From contig CAZLYK010000083.1 in NCBI GenBank assembly GCA_964563495.1, positions 1-22,357 on the forward strand: a stretch of 22,357 bases of DNA, read 5' to 3'. Below the pieces are notes generated by a model. It saw only the letters and a program-made list of their open reading frames with translations, was not told the DNA's origin and ran no database searches. Both the position numbers and the translations under genes were made by a program. The stretch comes from CAZLYK01 sp964563495 (GTDB lineage: Bacteria; Acidobacteriota; Blastocatellia; RBC074). This document shows, piece after piece, positions 7,866 through 20,732 of the stretch (the stretch's first letter is position 1; each line of letters starts with the position of its first letter).

Positions 7866-8753
7866 ATGAAAAATGCAAACAGAACGTATAGAGTCTTATT
7901 CCTGGGTCTGTTGGGGGTGATTGTCCCCTGTGTCTGGCTCTTGATCGAGAGCACGGCCGGCCCCGGGTTTATCAATAACTGTGTTCAGCCCCCCTCAGGA
8001 ATGATCAGTTGGTGGCCTGCGGACGGGGATGCCAGCGATCTGGTCGCAAGCAATCACGGCACCTTGCAGAACGGGGCTACCTTCGCGCCGGGGATGGTCG
8101 ACCAGGCGTTCAGCTTTGATGGGGTTGATGATTATGTCAGTACTGACGATGTTGATTTGCCGTCCACCTTTACCATTGATGCCTGGATTTATCCAAATAC
8201 TCTGGATGGAGTCCAATATATCCTGAGCAAGGACGATGACTTTTTAAGAAGCTACTATTTCTGCTTTGACAACGGCGGCAAACTGGTTGGTTCGGTCAAG
8301 AATACCGCGGGAGAGTTCACCCAATACAGAACAACCGACATCGTTCTTTCAATCGGGCAGTGGCAACACGTCGTCATGACCTACGATGGCAGTTTGGGCG
8401 ATGACCAGAAGATGGGTTTTTATGTCAATGGGCAGAATGTCGCGGCGACTCACATCTCGTCTTACGATCATGGGGGGACGCCGGAAAACAATGACCTGAT
8501 CGTCAAGCTGGGAATTTATGGAAATGGAACCGGCAGCCCGTTCAACGGCCTGATTGACGAAGTCGAGGTTTTCAACCGCGTTCTCGCCGCTGGCGAGATT
8601 GCCGCACTCTCAAATGCCGGCAGCGCCGGCAAATGCAAAACCGTGACAATTTGCCATAAGCCGGGCACGCCGGCGGAAAAGACGTTGGCCATTCCAAGGC
8701 AGGCACTGGCCGGTCACCTCGGCCACGGTGATGCCAGAGGGACCTGTCAGTAG
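7866..8753 (+). CDS. Secreted LamG-domain protein with Cys/His C-terminal module
   Basis: This is a 295-residue protein. Residues 1-30 are a Sec-type signal or signal anchor (basic MKNANRTYR followed by the hydrophobic stretch LFLGLLGVIVPCVWLLI). Residues about 45-250 form a LamG/concanavalin-like jelly roll (SWWPADGDASD; FSFDGVDDYV; FTIDAWIYP; WQHVVMTYDGS; FNGLIDEVEVFNR). This family usually binds carbohydrate or mediates surface attachment. The last 40 residues hold C257, C263-H264 (TICHKPG), H284, H287 (GHLGHGD) and C294. This small tail is seen on other exported bacterial proteins, and metal binding or disulfide formation is inference. Start ATG 7866 has AGGAG at 7857-7861. The gene stands alone between inverted repeat copies, which may mark it as an inserted cassette. 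Confidence 0.85.
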   Translation: MKNANRTYRVLFLGLLGVIVPCVWLLIESTAGPGFINNCVQPPSGMISWWPADGDASDLVASNHGTLQNGATFAPGMVDQAFSFDGVDDYVSTDDVDLPSTFTIDAWIYPNTLDGVQYILSKDDDFLRSYYFCFDNGGKLVGSVKNTAGEFTQYRTTDIVLSIGQWQHVVMTYDGSLGDDQKMGFYVNGQNVAATHISSYDHGGTPENNDLIVKLGIYGNGTGSPFNGLIDEVEVFNRVLAAGEIAALSNAGSAGKCKTVTICHKPGTPAEKTLAIPRQALAGHLGHGDARGTCQ

Positions 8754-8754
8754 A

Positions 8755-8808
8755 CATCCCGGGAACTTGCCGGGTCCTGTAAAAATTCTGTCCATCTTGT
8801 CTATTATT
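8755..8808 (-). repeat. AATAGACAGGAT-family repeat, right of LamG gene
   Basis: This is an inverted copy of the 7790-7843 repeat, starting 1 nt after the LamG stop. Its core (8805-8794) differs from AATAGACAGGAT by one base. In the terminal hairpin the T-A pair of the left copy is replaced by a C-G pair, a compensatory change that suggests the stem itself is maintained. Confidence 0.75.
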
Positions 8809-8826
8809 TATTACCTGGAATCATAG

Positions 8827-8854
8827 TTGACAATGTACCTGATCAAGCTAAGAT
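8827..8854 (+). promoter_or_regulatory. Sigma70-type promoter for TonB-dependent receptor
   Basis: TTGACA (8827-8832) and TAAGAT (8849-8854) are separated by 16 nt. The expected transcription start is near 8861. This excludes the long in-frame extension beginning with TTG 8862 and supports an ATG start at 8910 or 8925. Confidence 0.65.
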
Positions 8855-8924
8855 AGCCGACTTGGATTATTCAGCCCCAAGATCGTCAATTGTGGTTCGG
8901 TCCTCAAGAATGGAGTTCAAAGTC

Positions 8925-12968
<4,044 letters not shown>

Positions 12969-13020
12969 AATAGACAGGATCTACCAGATTCATTCACGAT
13001 CGACACGATTTCATCTGATT
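12969..13020 (+). repeat. AATAGACAGGAT-family repeat after receptor gene
   Basis: AATAGACAGGAT (12969-12980) begins directly after the TAA stop of the receptor. Degenerate units then place GAT at 12978, 12987, 12998, 13007 and 13017, so the spacing is 9-11 nt. The repeat fills most of the gap to enolase. No clear enolase promoter was recognised in the remaining bases. Confidence 0.65.
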
Positions 13021-13039
13021 CAAGGGAGCAGACATCATT

Positions 13040-14371
<1,332 letters not shown>

Positions 14372-14385
14372 GAAAATAGACATCT

Positions 14386-14420
14386 GCCGGGAGCGCCGGC
14401 GTCCTGCCGGCGCTCCCGGC
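14386..14420. terminator. Strong GC hairpin between convergent genes
   Basis: The sequence forms a perfect 15-bp stem (14386-14400 with 14406-14420) around the loop GTCCT. It lies between the enolase stop (14371) and the ATP-grasp stop (14427) and is followed on the + strand by ATAATTTTAG. It could act as a bidirectional terminator. The loop is shared with the hairpin at 15922, so it may also be a member of a dispersed hairpin repeat family. A truncated AATAGACAT repeat core precedes it at 14375. Confidence 0.65.
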
Positions 14421-14426
14421 ATAATT

Positions 14427-15776
14427 TTAGTCATCAATAATCAGCATCGGGGTAGCCGAACCGCCGCCGGATGTGACGTTCAACAATGCCGAGGGTGAGA
14501 GCCTCACGCCGGCGCCCTCTACCTCCTCGCCGCACCAGGTGTAAGGATCCAGATCGACATAGCGCGGCTCAAAAGTTAGCTTGCCGTCAGCCAGTACGGG
14601 GTAGTCCTGCCGCAGCACTTCGACGCGCTCCTGGACGACAAAGGGGGCGCCCATGGCGTCCTTGATCGCTTGCTGCCAGTCTTTGTCGCTGCATTCCCAT
14701 CCGAGCGCCACTCCTCGTCCACCGTAATCCCCGTTCGGTTTCAAAACCAACATGTCGCGGTGTGAAGCGACGAACTCGATCAGGTCGATGCGCCTCCCAC
14801 GATAGCTTGAGAATCCCTCGCGCAGCCGGCGAGTCCACGGGATATGGCGACAGAGCGACGCGATCTCATCGGCTGTGAAGAGCTGTTCATAGACCGGATC
14901 GTCGAGCAGCGCAAAGAGTATCTTCTTGGAAAGCATCTGGACGCGGAATGAGTTGACCACGCAGACCGCCCGTTCGCGCGCCGCTTTGATCAGCGGATGG
15001 TTCAATCCGCAGCGGGCGATCAATTCGCCGGTGACCACTCGCTTGTAGACCAGGTTGATCTGAAAGTCGCCGGCGCGCAGCCATCCGCCTCGATAGTCAA
15101 GCTCATTCGGATCGACGATCGTCGTCGGATAACCCATCGACTGAAAATAATCGCGGCAGATCTCGAATTCGGTACGCGTCTGGACCTCTGTCCAATCGAC
15201 TATCGCGATCCGCGGGCGTTCCCGCGAATTCCAATGGCCCCATCGACGATAACTTTCGAGCAGGGTGTTGAGGATCTGTGGTCTGATGCCGATCCGGCGA
15301 ACCGGATAGCGGCGGGCGAACTCGCGGATCACTTCCATCTCCATGAAGATTTCGCTCAAGACATCGCCGTAGAGAAGCCCGCCGGGGCTGTCGGCGTTGT
15401 ATTCGACGAAGCTGAAATCGCCGCGGAAATTGAGGAATGCATCCAGCCTGCCGCTGGCGTCGGGCGACGGGTAACCCGGATCGATCGAGACGATCTGCTC
15501 TTCTTCAGGTGATAGGTCCAGCTCGGCCCGCATCTTCTCATCGGCCATCAATGCGCATCCCAGCTTTTCGATGGCAGAGAGAACGAGCGTCGAATCGCGT
15601 TTGATATATTGGTATTGCTCGGCGGTGACCAGCATTGGCCGCAGGACATTGCAGATCGGCCGGGCGCCGAAACTGAGTTTGTGGCGGGCGACGCCGGCCA
15701 GTAATTTTTCGATCGCATCATCTGAACGCGAGCCCGCGAGCAGTGAGTGGTAGTGGTTGATTGCGTCGGAAATCAT
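14427..15776 (-). CDS. ATP-grasp protein, glutathionylspermidine-synthase-like
   Basis: This is a 449-residue cytosolic protein. EYNADSPGG (125-133) followed by YGDVLSEIF resembles the substrate-binding part of glutathionylspermidine-synthase-like and circularly permuted ATP-grasp enzymes. KPNGDYGGRGV (346-356), after a strand LVLKP, is the ATP-grasp nucleotide-binding loop, and PFVVQERVEV lies further on. Such enzymes form amide bonds with ATP through an acyl phosphate. The actual substrate cannot be read from the sequence, and no amidase or partner enzyme is next to it. The start is ATG 15776, but no clear Shine-Dalgarno site precedes it, which leaves the start less certain. The gene is convergent with enolase and divergent from the GalU-like gene. 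Confidence 0.75.
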   Translation of the reverse strand: MISDAINHYHSLLAGSRSDDAIEKLLAGVARHKLSFGARPICNVLRPMLVTAEQYQYIKRDSTLVLSAIEKLGCALMADEKMRAELDLSPEEEQIVSIDPGYPSPDASGRLDAFLNFRGDFSFVEYNADSPGGLLYGDVLSEIFMEMEVIREFARRYPVRRIGIRPQILNTLLESYRRWGHWNSRERPRIAIVDWTEVQTRTEFEICRDYFQSMGYPTTIVDPNELDYRGGWLRAGDFQINLVYKRVVTGELIARCGLNHPLIKAARERAVCVVNSFRVQMLSKKILFALLDDPVYEQLFTADEIASLCRHIPWTRRLREGFSSYRGRRIDLIEFVASHRDMLVLKPNGDYGGRGVALGWECSDKDWQQAIKDAMGAPFVVQERVEVLRQDYPVLADGKLTFEPRYVDLDPYTWCGEEVEGAGVRLSPSALLNVTSGGGSATPMLIIDD

Positions 15777-15834
15777 CGATTGTCGTTGATTGGGGGGAAG
15801 TCTCTAACTCTTGGTTCTCAACGGGGCGTGCCTT

Positions 15835-15843
15835 ATATTACCA
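15835..15843 (-). promoter_or_regulatory. Possible extended -10 for ATP-grasp gene
   Basis: On the minus strand the sequence reads TGGTAATAT, an extended -10 (TGn plus TAATAT), about 60 nt upstream of the ATP-grasp start. No well-placed -35 box is visible. The same bases read TATATT on the + strand (15834-15839), 17 nt after a weak TTGGTT, so a divergent promoter pair is possible. Confidence 0.3.
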
Positions 15844-15886
15844 CCAGCTTTGCCAATTAGAGCAATGTTCATTTGAACGAGAGGGA

Positions 15887-15920
15887 AATAGACAGGATCG
15901 AGAGGATTTCAGAGGATTAT
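15887..15920 (+). repeat. AATAGACAGGAT-family repeat in divergent region
   Basis: An exact AATAGACAGGAT (15887-15898) is followed by GAGAGGAT and CAGAGGAT units at 9-10 nt spacing. It runs directly into the 26-bp hairpin at 15922. Unlike most other copies it does not follow a stop codon. It lies between two divergent genes. Confidence 0.7.
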
Positions 15921-15921
15921 C

Positions 15922-15977
15922 GCAAGTATCACGTTTGTGCGACCGCGTCCTCGCGGTCGCACAAACGTGATACTTGC
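15922..15977. repeat. Perfect 26-bp inverted repeat, 4-nt loop
   Basis: Bases 15922-15947 are the exact reverse complement of 15952-15977, with the loop TCCT. It lies between divergently transcribed genes, so a terminator role for either gene is unlikely. Its inner part (GACCGCGTCCTCGCGGTC) resembles the loop end of the 14386 hairpin. It would form a very stable RNA stem in the leader of the GalU-like gene if transcribed. Confidence 0.85.
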
Positions 15978-15983
15978 TGACGG

Positions 15984-16007
15984 TCGTGCGTCTGACAGGA
16001 CGCACGA
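15984..16007. repeat. Second hairpin upstream of galU-like gene
   Basis: Arms 15984-15992 and 15999-16007 pair over 9 bp with the loop TGACAG. On the minus strand it reads TGCGTCCTGTCAGACGCA, again containing GCGTCCT. It stands 7 nt after the 26-bp hairpin and about 50 nt before the GalU-like start. Confidence 0.6.
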
Positions 16008-16056
16008 AACCGAAAAACCGCGGTAAACCGGATTATTTTCAGCAAGGAACCAGATT

Positions 16057-16944
16057 GTGACTATTCGTAACGCCGTCATCCCCGTTGCCGGATTAGGTAC
16101 GCGGCTGCTTCCGGCGACCAAGTCCCAGCCGAAAGAGATGCTCCCGGTAGGGAAGAAACCGATCGTCCAATATATCGTCGAAGAGCTCAAGCTGTGCAAT
16201 ATCGAACGAGTGCTCTTCGTCACCGGAAGAGGGAAGGCTTCAATCGAAGATCACTTCGACGAAGATCCGGATCTGATCCGGACTCTCCGCGAAACCGGCA
16301 AGGAGGATCTGCTGGTTGAGCTGGCATACGAGCGGCTCGGCATTCACTATTTATACACGCGCCAGAGACGGCAGCGTGGTCTTGGCGACGCCGTCCTCTG
16401 CGCAGAGTATTTTACCGGGAGCGAACCTTTCGTCGTCGCGCTCGGCGATTCGATCATCGGCCGGCATCAACCTTCGATGATCGTGGAGCGCCTGATCAAG
16501 GCTTTCGAGGCTCACGACGCCGCCTGCGCCATCGCCATCGAAGAGGTCCCGCGCGAGCAGGTCGGTATGTACGGCATCATCGAGCCGCTGAGCCGGACCG
16601 AAGTCTTTGAAATCTCCGACCTGATCGAAAAACCTTCGATCGATCAAGCCCCGAGCAACCTGGCGATCGCCGGCCGTTATGTCTTTGCGCCGAGCCTCTT
16701 CGACGCGATCAAGCGGACGGACCTCGATCATCGCGGCGAGTTGCAGCTGACGGATGCGATCAGATTGATGCTCGGGCAAGGCCTGCGCGTCGTCGGCGTT
16801 CGTCTTCCCGCGACCGAAAAGCGTTATGATATAGGTAATTTTGAGAGCTACTTTGAGACCTTTGTTGAATTCGCCCTGACCGATCCGGAATTTGGACCGC
16901 GGCTGCGCCGGCAGGTAAAGGAGTTGTTGGGTGAGAATCTTTAA
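16057..16944 (+). CDS. galU: GalU-family UTP-sugar-1-phosphate uridylyltransferase
   Basis: This 295-residue nucleotidyltransferase makes UDP-glucose (or a related UDP-sugar) from UTP and a sugar 1-phosphate, in the cytoplasm. The N-terminal signature AVIPVAGLGTRLLPATK, then QPKEMLPVGKKPIVQYIVEE, is diagnostic for GalU. Also present are RQRRQRGLGDAVLCAE, the metal-binding FVVALGDSI, GMYGIIEP, LIEKPS and RYDIGNFESY. The length matches bacterial GalU. Start GTG 16057 has AAGGAA 7 nt upstream (16044-16049). The next gene starts inside its 3' end and encodes a glucuronokinase-like enzyme, which suggests the true substrate could include glucuronate 1-phosphate; that is inference. The leader carries two strong hairpins. 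Confidence 0.93.
   Translation: MTIRNAVIPVAGLGTRLLPATKSQPKEMLPVGKKPIVQYIVEELKLCNIERVLFVTGRGKASIEDHFDEDPDLIRTLRETGKEDLLVELAYERLGIHYLYTRQRRQRGLGDAVLCAEYFTGSEPFVVALGDSIIGRHQPSMIVERLIKAFEAHDAACAIAIEEVPREQVGMYGIIEPLSRTEVFEISDLIEKPSIDQAPSNLAIAGRYVFAPSLFDAIKRTDLDHRGELQLTDAIRLMLGQGLRVVGVRLPATEKRYDIGNFESYFETFVEFALTDPEFGPRLRRQVKELLGENL
16918..16923 (+). promoter_or_regulatory. RBS deciding the glucuronokinase start
   Basis: AAGGAG inside the end of the GalU-like gene is 7 nt from GTG 16931. This supports the overlapping GTG start over the ATG at 16949, for which no well-spaced site is seen. Translational coupling of the two genes follows. Confidence 0.65.
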
Positions 16945-17929
16945 GACCATGGCCTATGCGCGCGCCGGTCTGATCGGCAACCCGTCTGACGGCTATTATG
17001 GCAAAACGATCAGCCTGATCGTCAAGAACTTTTCGGCTCAGGTCGTCATCTATGACTGGCCGCAGATGGAGATCATCCCGACCCGCCAGGATCATTGCCG
17101 GTTCGAGAGTCTTGATGAATTCCTGATTGACACGCGGCTCAACGGCTATTACGGCGGGTTGCGCCTGATCAAAGCCTCGATCAAGAAGTTCGCCGATTAT
17201 TGCCGGCAGCAGGGGGTCGAATTGAGCCCCGGGAATTTTTCGTTGCGTTACGAGTCGAACATCCCTCGCCAGGTCGGGTTGGCCGGGTCGAGCGCGATCG
17301 TCACCGCGACGATCCGCGCGCTCTGCCGATTCCACGAGGTCACGATTCCGAAAGAAATCCTCCCGGGCCTGATTCTCTCGGTCGAGCGCGATGAGCTGGG
17401 CATCGGCGCGGGTTTGCAGGACCGTGTGGCGCAGGTCTATGAGGGGCTCGTCTATATGGATTTCGATCGGAAGTTCATGGAAGAGTACGGGCACGGAGAT
17501 TACCAGCCGTTGGATCCGGCGATTTTGCCCCCGGTCTACATCGCCTATCAGACCGAGCTCGCCGAACCCTCCGAAGTTTTCCACAACGATATCCGCAAAC
17601 GCTATGACAGCGGCGAGAAAAAAGTGATCGAAGCCATGGACCGGATCGCCGATCTGGCCCGTCGGGCGCGTCAATGCCTGTTGACCGGCGATCACGTCGA
17701 GCTGGCGCGATTGATGAATCTGAACTTCGACACACGGCGCAGCATCTACAATCTCAACCCCAAACACATCCGTATGGTTGAGCTCGCGCGCGAGCTCGGC
17801 GCTTCGGCCAAATTCGCCGGATCGGGCGGGTCGATCGTCGGCACTTACCGCGACGAGGAGATGTATGAGCGGTTAAAGCGGTCTTTTCAAGCCGAGCGGT
17901 GCGCCGTGATCAAACCGATCATTACCTGA
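16931..17929 (+). CDS. GHMP kinase, glucuronokinase-like
   Basis: This is a 332-residue GHMP-family sugar kinase. Motifs recalled from plant glucuronokinase (EC 2.7.1.43) are matched closely: GNPSDGYYGKTIS (16-28), GYYGG (72-76), NFSLRYESNIPRQ, the phosphate-binding GLAGSSAIVTA (116-126), GLQDRVAQVY (161-170, with Asp164 as likely catalytic acid or base), LMNLNFDTRR and KFAGSGGS near the C-terminus. Glucuronokinase phosphorylates D-glucuronate at C1. The similarity is well beyond generic GHMP kinase level, although substrate specificity cannot be proved from motifs. The GTG 16931 start overlaps the GalU-like gene by 14 nt, so the two are coupled and probably form a kinase plus uridylyltransferase salvage route to UDP-glucuronate. 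Another sugar acid or heptose is the alternative substrate. Confidence 0.85.
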   Translation: MRIFKTMAYARAGLIGNPSDGYYGKTISLIVKNFSAQVVIYDWPQMEIIPTRQDHCRFESLDEFLIDTRLNGYYGGLRLIKASIKKFADYCRQQGVELSPGNFSLRYESNIPRQVGLAGSSAIVTATIRALCRFHEVTIPKEILPGLILSVERDELGIGAGLQDRVAQVYEGLVYMDFDRKFMEEYGHGDYQPLDPAILPPVYIAYQTELAEPSEVFHNDIRKRYDSGEKKVIEAMDRIADLARRARQCLLTGDHVELARLMNLNFDTRRSIYNLNPKHIRMVELARELGASAKFAGSGGSIVGTYRDEEMYERLKRSFQAERCAVIKPIIT

Positions 17930-17983
17930 TGCCGGGATCGCTGCATGGTAGATTCGCCAAACCCGGCAGCGGGACGCCGGCGC
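17930..17983. repeat. Degenerate GC-rich repeat after kinase gene
   Basis: TGCCGGG (17930-17936) pairs with CCCGGCA (17962-17968) across 25 nt. The following bases, read on the minus strand, contain AGCGCCGGCGTCCCGC, which differs from the arm-plus-loop of the 14386 hairpin by one base over this stretch. It looks like a decayed member of the same hairpin family. Confidence 0.4.
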
Positions 17984-17989
17984 TTCTTG

Positions 17990-17995
17990 AGGAGG
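17990..17995 (+). promoter_or_regulatory. RBS deciding the amidohydrolase start
   Basis: AGGAGG lies 6 nt before TTG 18002. The protein then begins MRKRLFIVLAMICLAF, a normal signal peptide. An upstream ATG at 17945 would add a basic 19-residue extension and has no such site. Confidence 0.65.
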
Positions 17996-18001
17996 AAATT
18001 G

Positions 18002-19708
<1,707 letters not shown>

Positions 19709-19710
19709 CG

Positions 19711-19762
19711 GGATTTGACAGAGACGTCTTGTTTAATCTCGCACAAATCCTCTCTATTTTTT
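19711..19762 (+). terminator. Imperfect hairpin plus T-run after amidohydrolase
   Basis: Arms 19711-19724 and 19737-19750 pair at 11 of 14 positions. A TTTTTT run follows at 19757-19762. It starts 2 nt after the stop codon, which suits an intrinsic terminator. The 3' part, read on the minus strand, is AATAGAGAGGAT (19758-19747), one base from the dispersed repeat core, so this is probably a diverged inverted repeat pair too. Confidence 0.45.
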
Positions 19763-19841
19763 GAAACCTTTTGAATTATGGCGCCACTAACAGACCGTCT
19801 CTAACAATTGACCTCAACTCTTGAAAGGATCGGTGAGCACG

Positions 19842-20639
19842 ATGAAAAAATCATTTGGACGGTCTTTGGCTATTTCTGCCCTGGTCTGTCTGTTCTTTTC
19901 TTTGACGGTTTTGGCGCAGGATTTTCAGCGCAGTTATCGCGTTGGGGCCGGCGGAGCCGTCAGCATCCGCAACGTTTCGGGAAATGTCAGTGTCAGCGGT
20001 TACAACGGGGGAGAGATCGTTGTCACCGGTTATAAAGAAGGGCGCGACCAGGACAAGATTTCAGTCGAGGATCTGAGCAGCGGCAACAGCGTTGATGTCC
20101 GTGTCCGCTATCCCGAGCATTGCGACTGCAATGCGAGCATACGGTTCGAAGTCAGGGTGCCGAGCGAGATCCGCTATCGTTTCGATTCGATCTCGAGCGT
20201 GAGCGGCAATGTCGAAGTTAGCAATGTCATGGGCGACCTGCGGGCGAAGTCGGTCAGTGGCCAGGTGAAGGTCAAAAGCGTGACCGGATCGGTCAACGCC
20301 AGCTCGGTCAGCGGCGAGGTAGCGGTCGGGGGCGTCGATGGAGGGGTGAGCGCCAAATCGACCAGCGGCAATGTAGAGGTCGAGATCAGGAGTCTGGAGG
20401 GAGCAGAGAGCATGGATTTCGCTTCGGTCAGCGGCAACGTCAATGTCAAATTGCCGGCCAACCTCGATGCCGAAGTCAAAATGTCGACTCTGAGCGGTGA
20501 CTTGAAGACGGACTTTCCACTGACGATCGAAGAGCGGAAATACGGGCCGGGCCGCAGCGCCAGCGGTCGCGTCGGCAGCGGAGCACGCAGCCTCAAACTG
20601 TCGTCCGTCTCGGGCAACGTCAATTTGCTCAGGCTCTGA
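19842..20639 (+). CDS. Exported DUF4097-type beta-repeat protein
   Basis: This is a 265-residue protein. Residues 1-24 form a signal peptide (MKKSFGRSLAISALVCLFFSLTVLA, cut near AQD). The rest is a run of short beta repeats with the motif SVSGNVxV or close variants (SGNVSVSG, SVSGQVKVKSV, SVSGEVAVGGV, STSGNVEVEI, SVSGNVNVKL), typical of DUF4097/DUF4098 right-handed beta-helix proteins. The family is often described as adhesin-like, without proven function. ATG 19842 is chosen because it gives a standard signal peptide. GTG 19833 and TTG 19821 are upstream alternatives, and AAAGGA at 19824-19829 could serve any of the later starts. The gene stands alone between repeat elements. Confidence 0.85.
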   Translation: MKKSFGRSLAISALVCLFFSLTVLAQDFQRSYRVGAGGAVSIRNVSGNVSVSGYNGGEIVVTGYKEGRDQDKISVEDLSSGNSVDVRVRYPEHCDCNASIRFEVRVPSEIRYRFDSISSVSGNVEVSNVMGDLRAKSVSGQVKVKSVTGSVNASSVSGEVAVGGVDGGVSAKSTSGNVEVEIRSLEGAESMDFASVSGNVNVKLPANLDAEVKMSTLSGDLKTDFPLTIEERKYGPGRSASGRVGSGARSLKLSSVSGNVNLLRL

Positions 20640-20641
20640 TC

Positions 20642-20725
20642 GATAGACAGGATGAACAAGATTATTGCAAGACCGGCCAAGATACCTGGTTCAGTCTTGC
20701 AATAATCTTGTCCATCCTGTCTATT
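20642..20725. repeat. Near-perfect 31-bp inverted repeat before ppx-like gene
   Basis: Arms 20643-20673 and 20694-20724 are reverse complements apart from one A/C mismatch (20655 with 20712), around a 20-nt loop. Each arm carries the ATAGACAGGAT core at its outer end. It starts 2 nt after the DUF4097 stop and ends 8 nt before the ppx-like ATG. No T-tract follows. Confidence 0.85.
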
Positions 20726-20732
20726 TAACCAG

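Noticed and set aside
7784..7975. Minus-strand 63-codon frame with a hydrophobic stretch in the gap before the LamG gene
   Set aside because: It overlaps the repeat element and the LamG signal peptide in antisense and has no ribosome-binding site or homologue I recognise.
8862..8924. TTG-initiated N-terminal extension of the TonB-dependent receptor
   Set aside because: It begins at the predicted transcription start itself, has no ribosome-binding site and would bury the signal peptide.
15867..15878. GTTCATTTGAAC palindrome upstream of the galU-like gene as a possible LexA-like operator
   Set aside because: The arms are only 5 bp, there is no second copy, and the spacing does not match a LexA box I know.
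15922..15977. 26-bp hairpin as a transcription terminator
   Set aside because: It lies between divergent genes with no T-run on either side, so there is no transcript for it to end. It is kept as a repeat.
16760..17767. 335-codon minus-strand open frame across the galU/kinase junction
   Set aside because: It spans two well-identified genes in antisense and shows low-complexity composition with no motif.
17945..18001. ATG-initiated N-terminal extension of the amidohydrolase
   Set aside because: It overlaps the degenerate GC repeat and lacks a ribosome-binding site. The TTG at 18002 has AGGAGG and gives a clean signal peptide.
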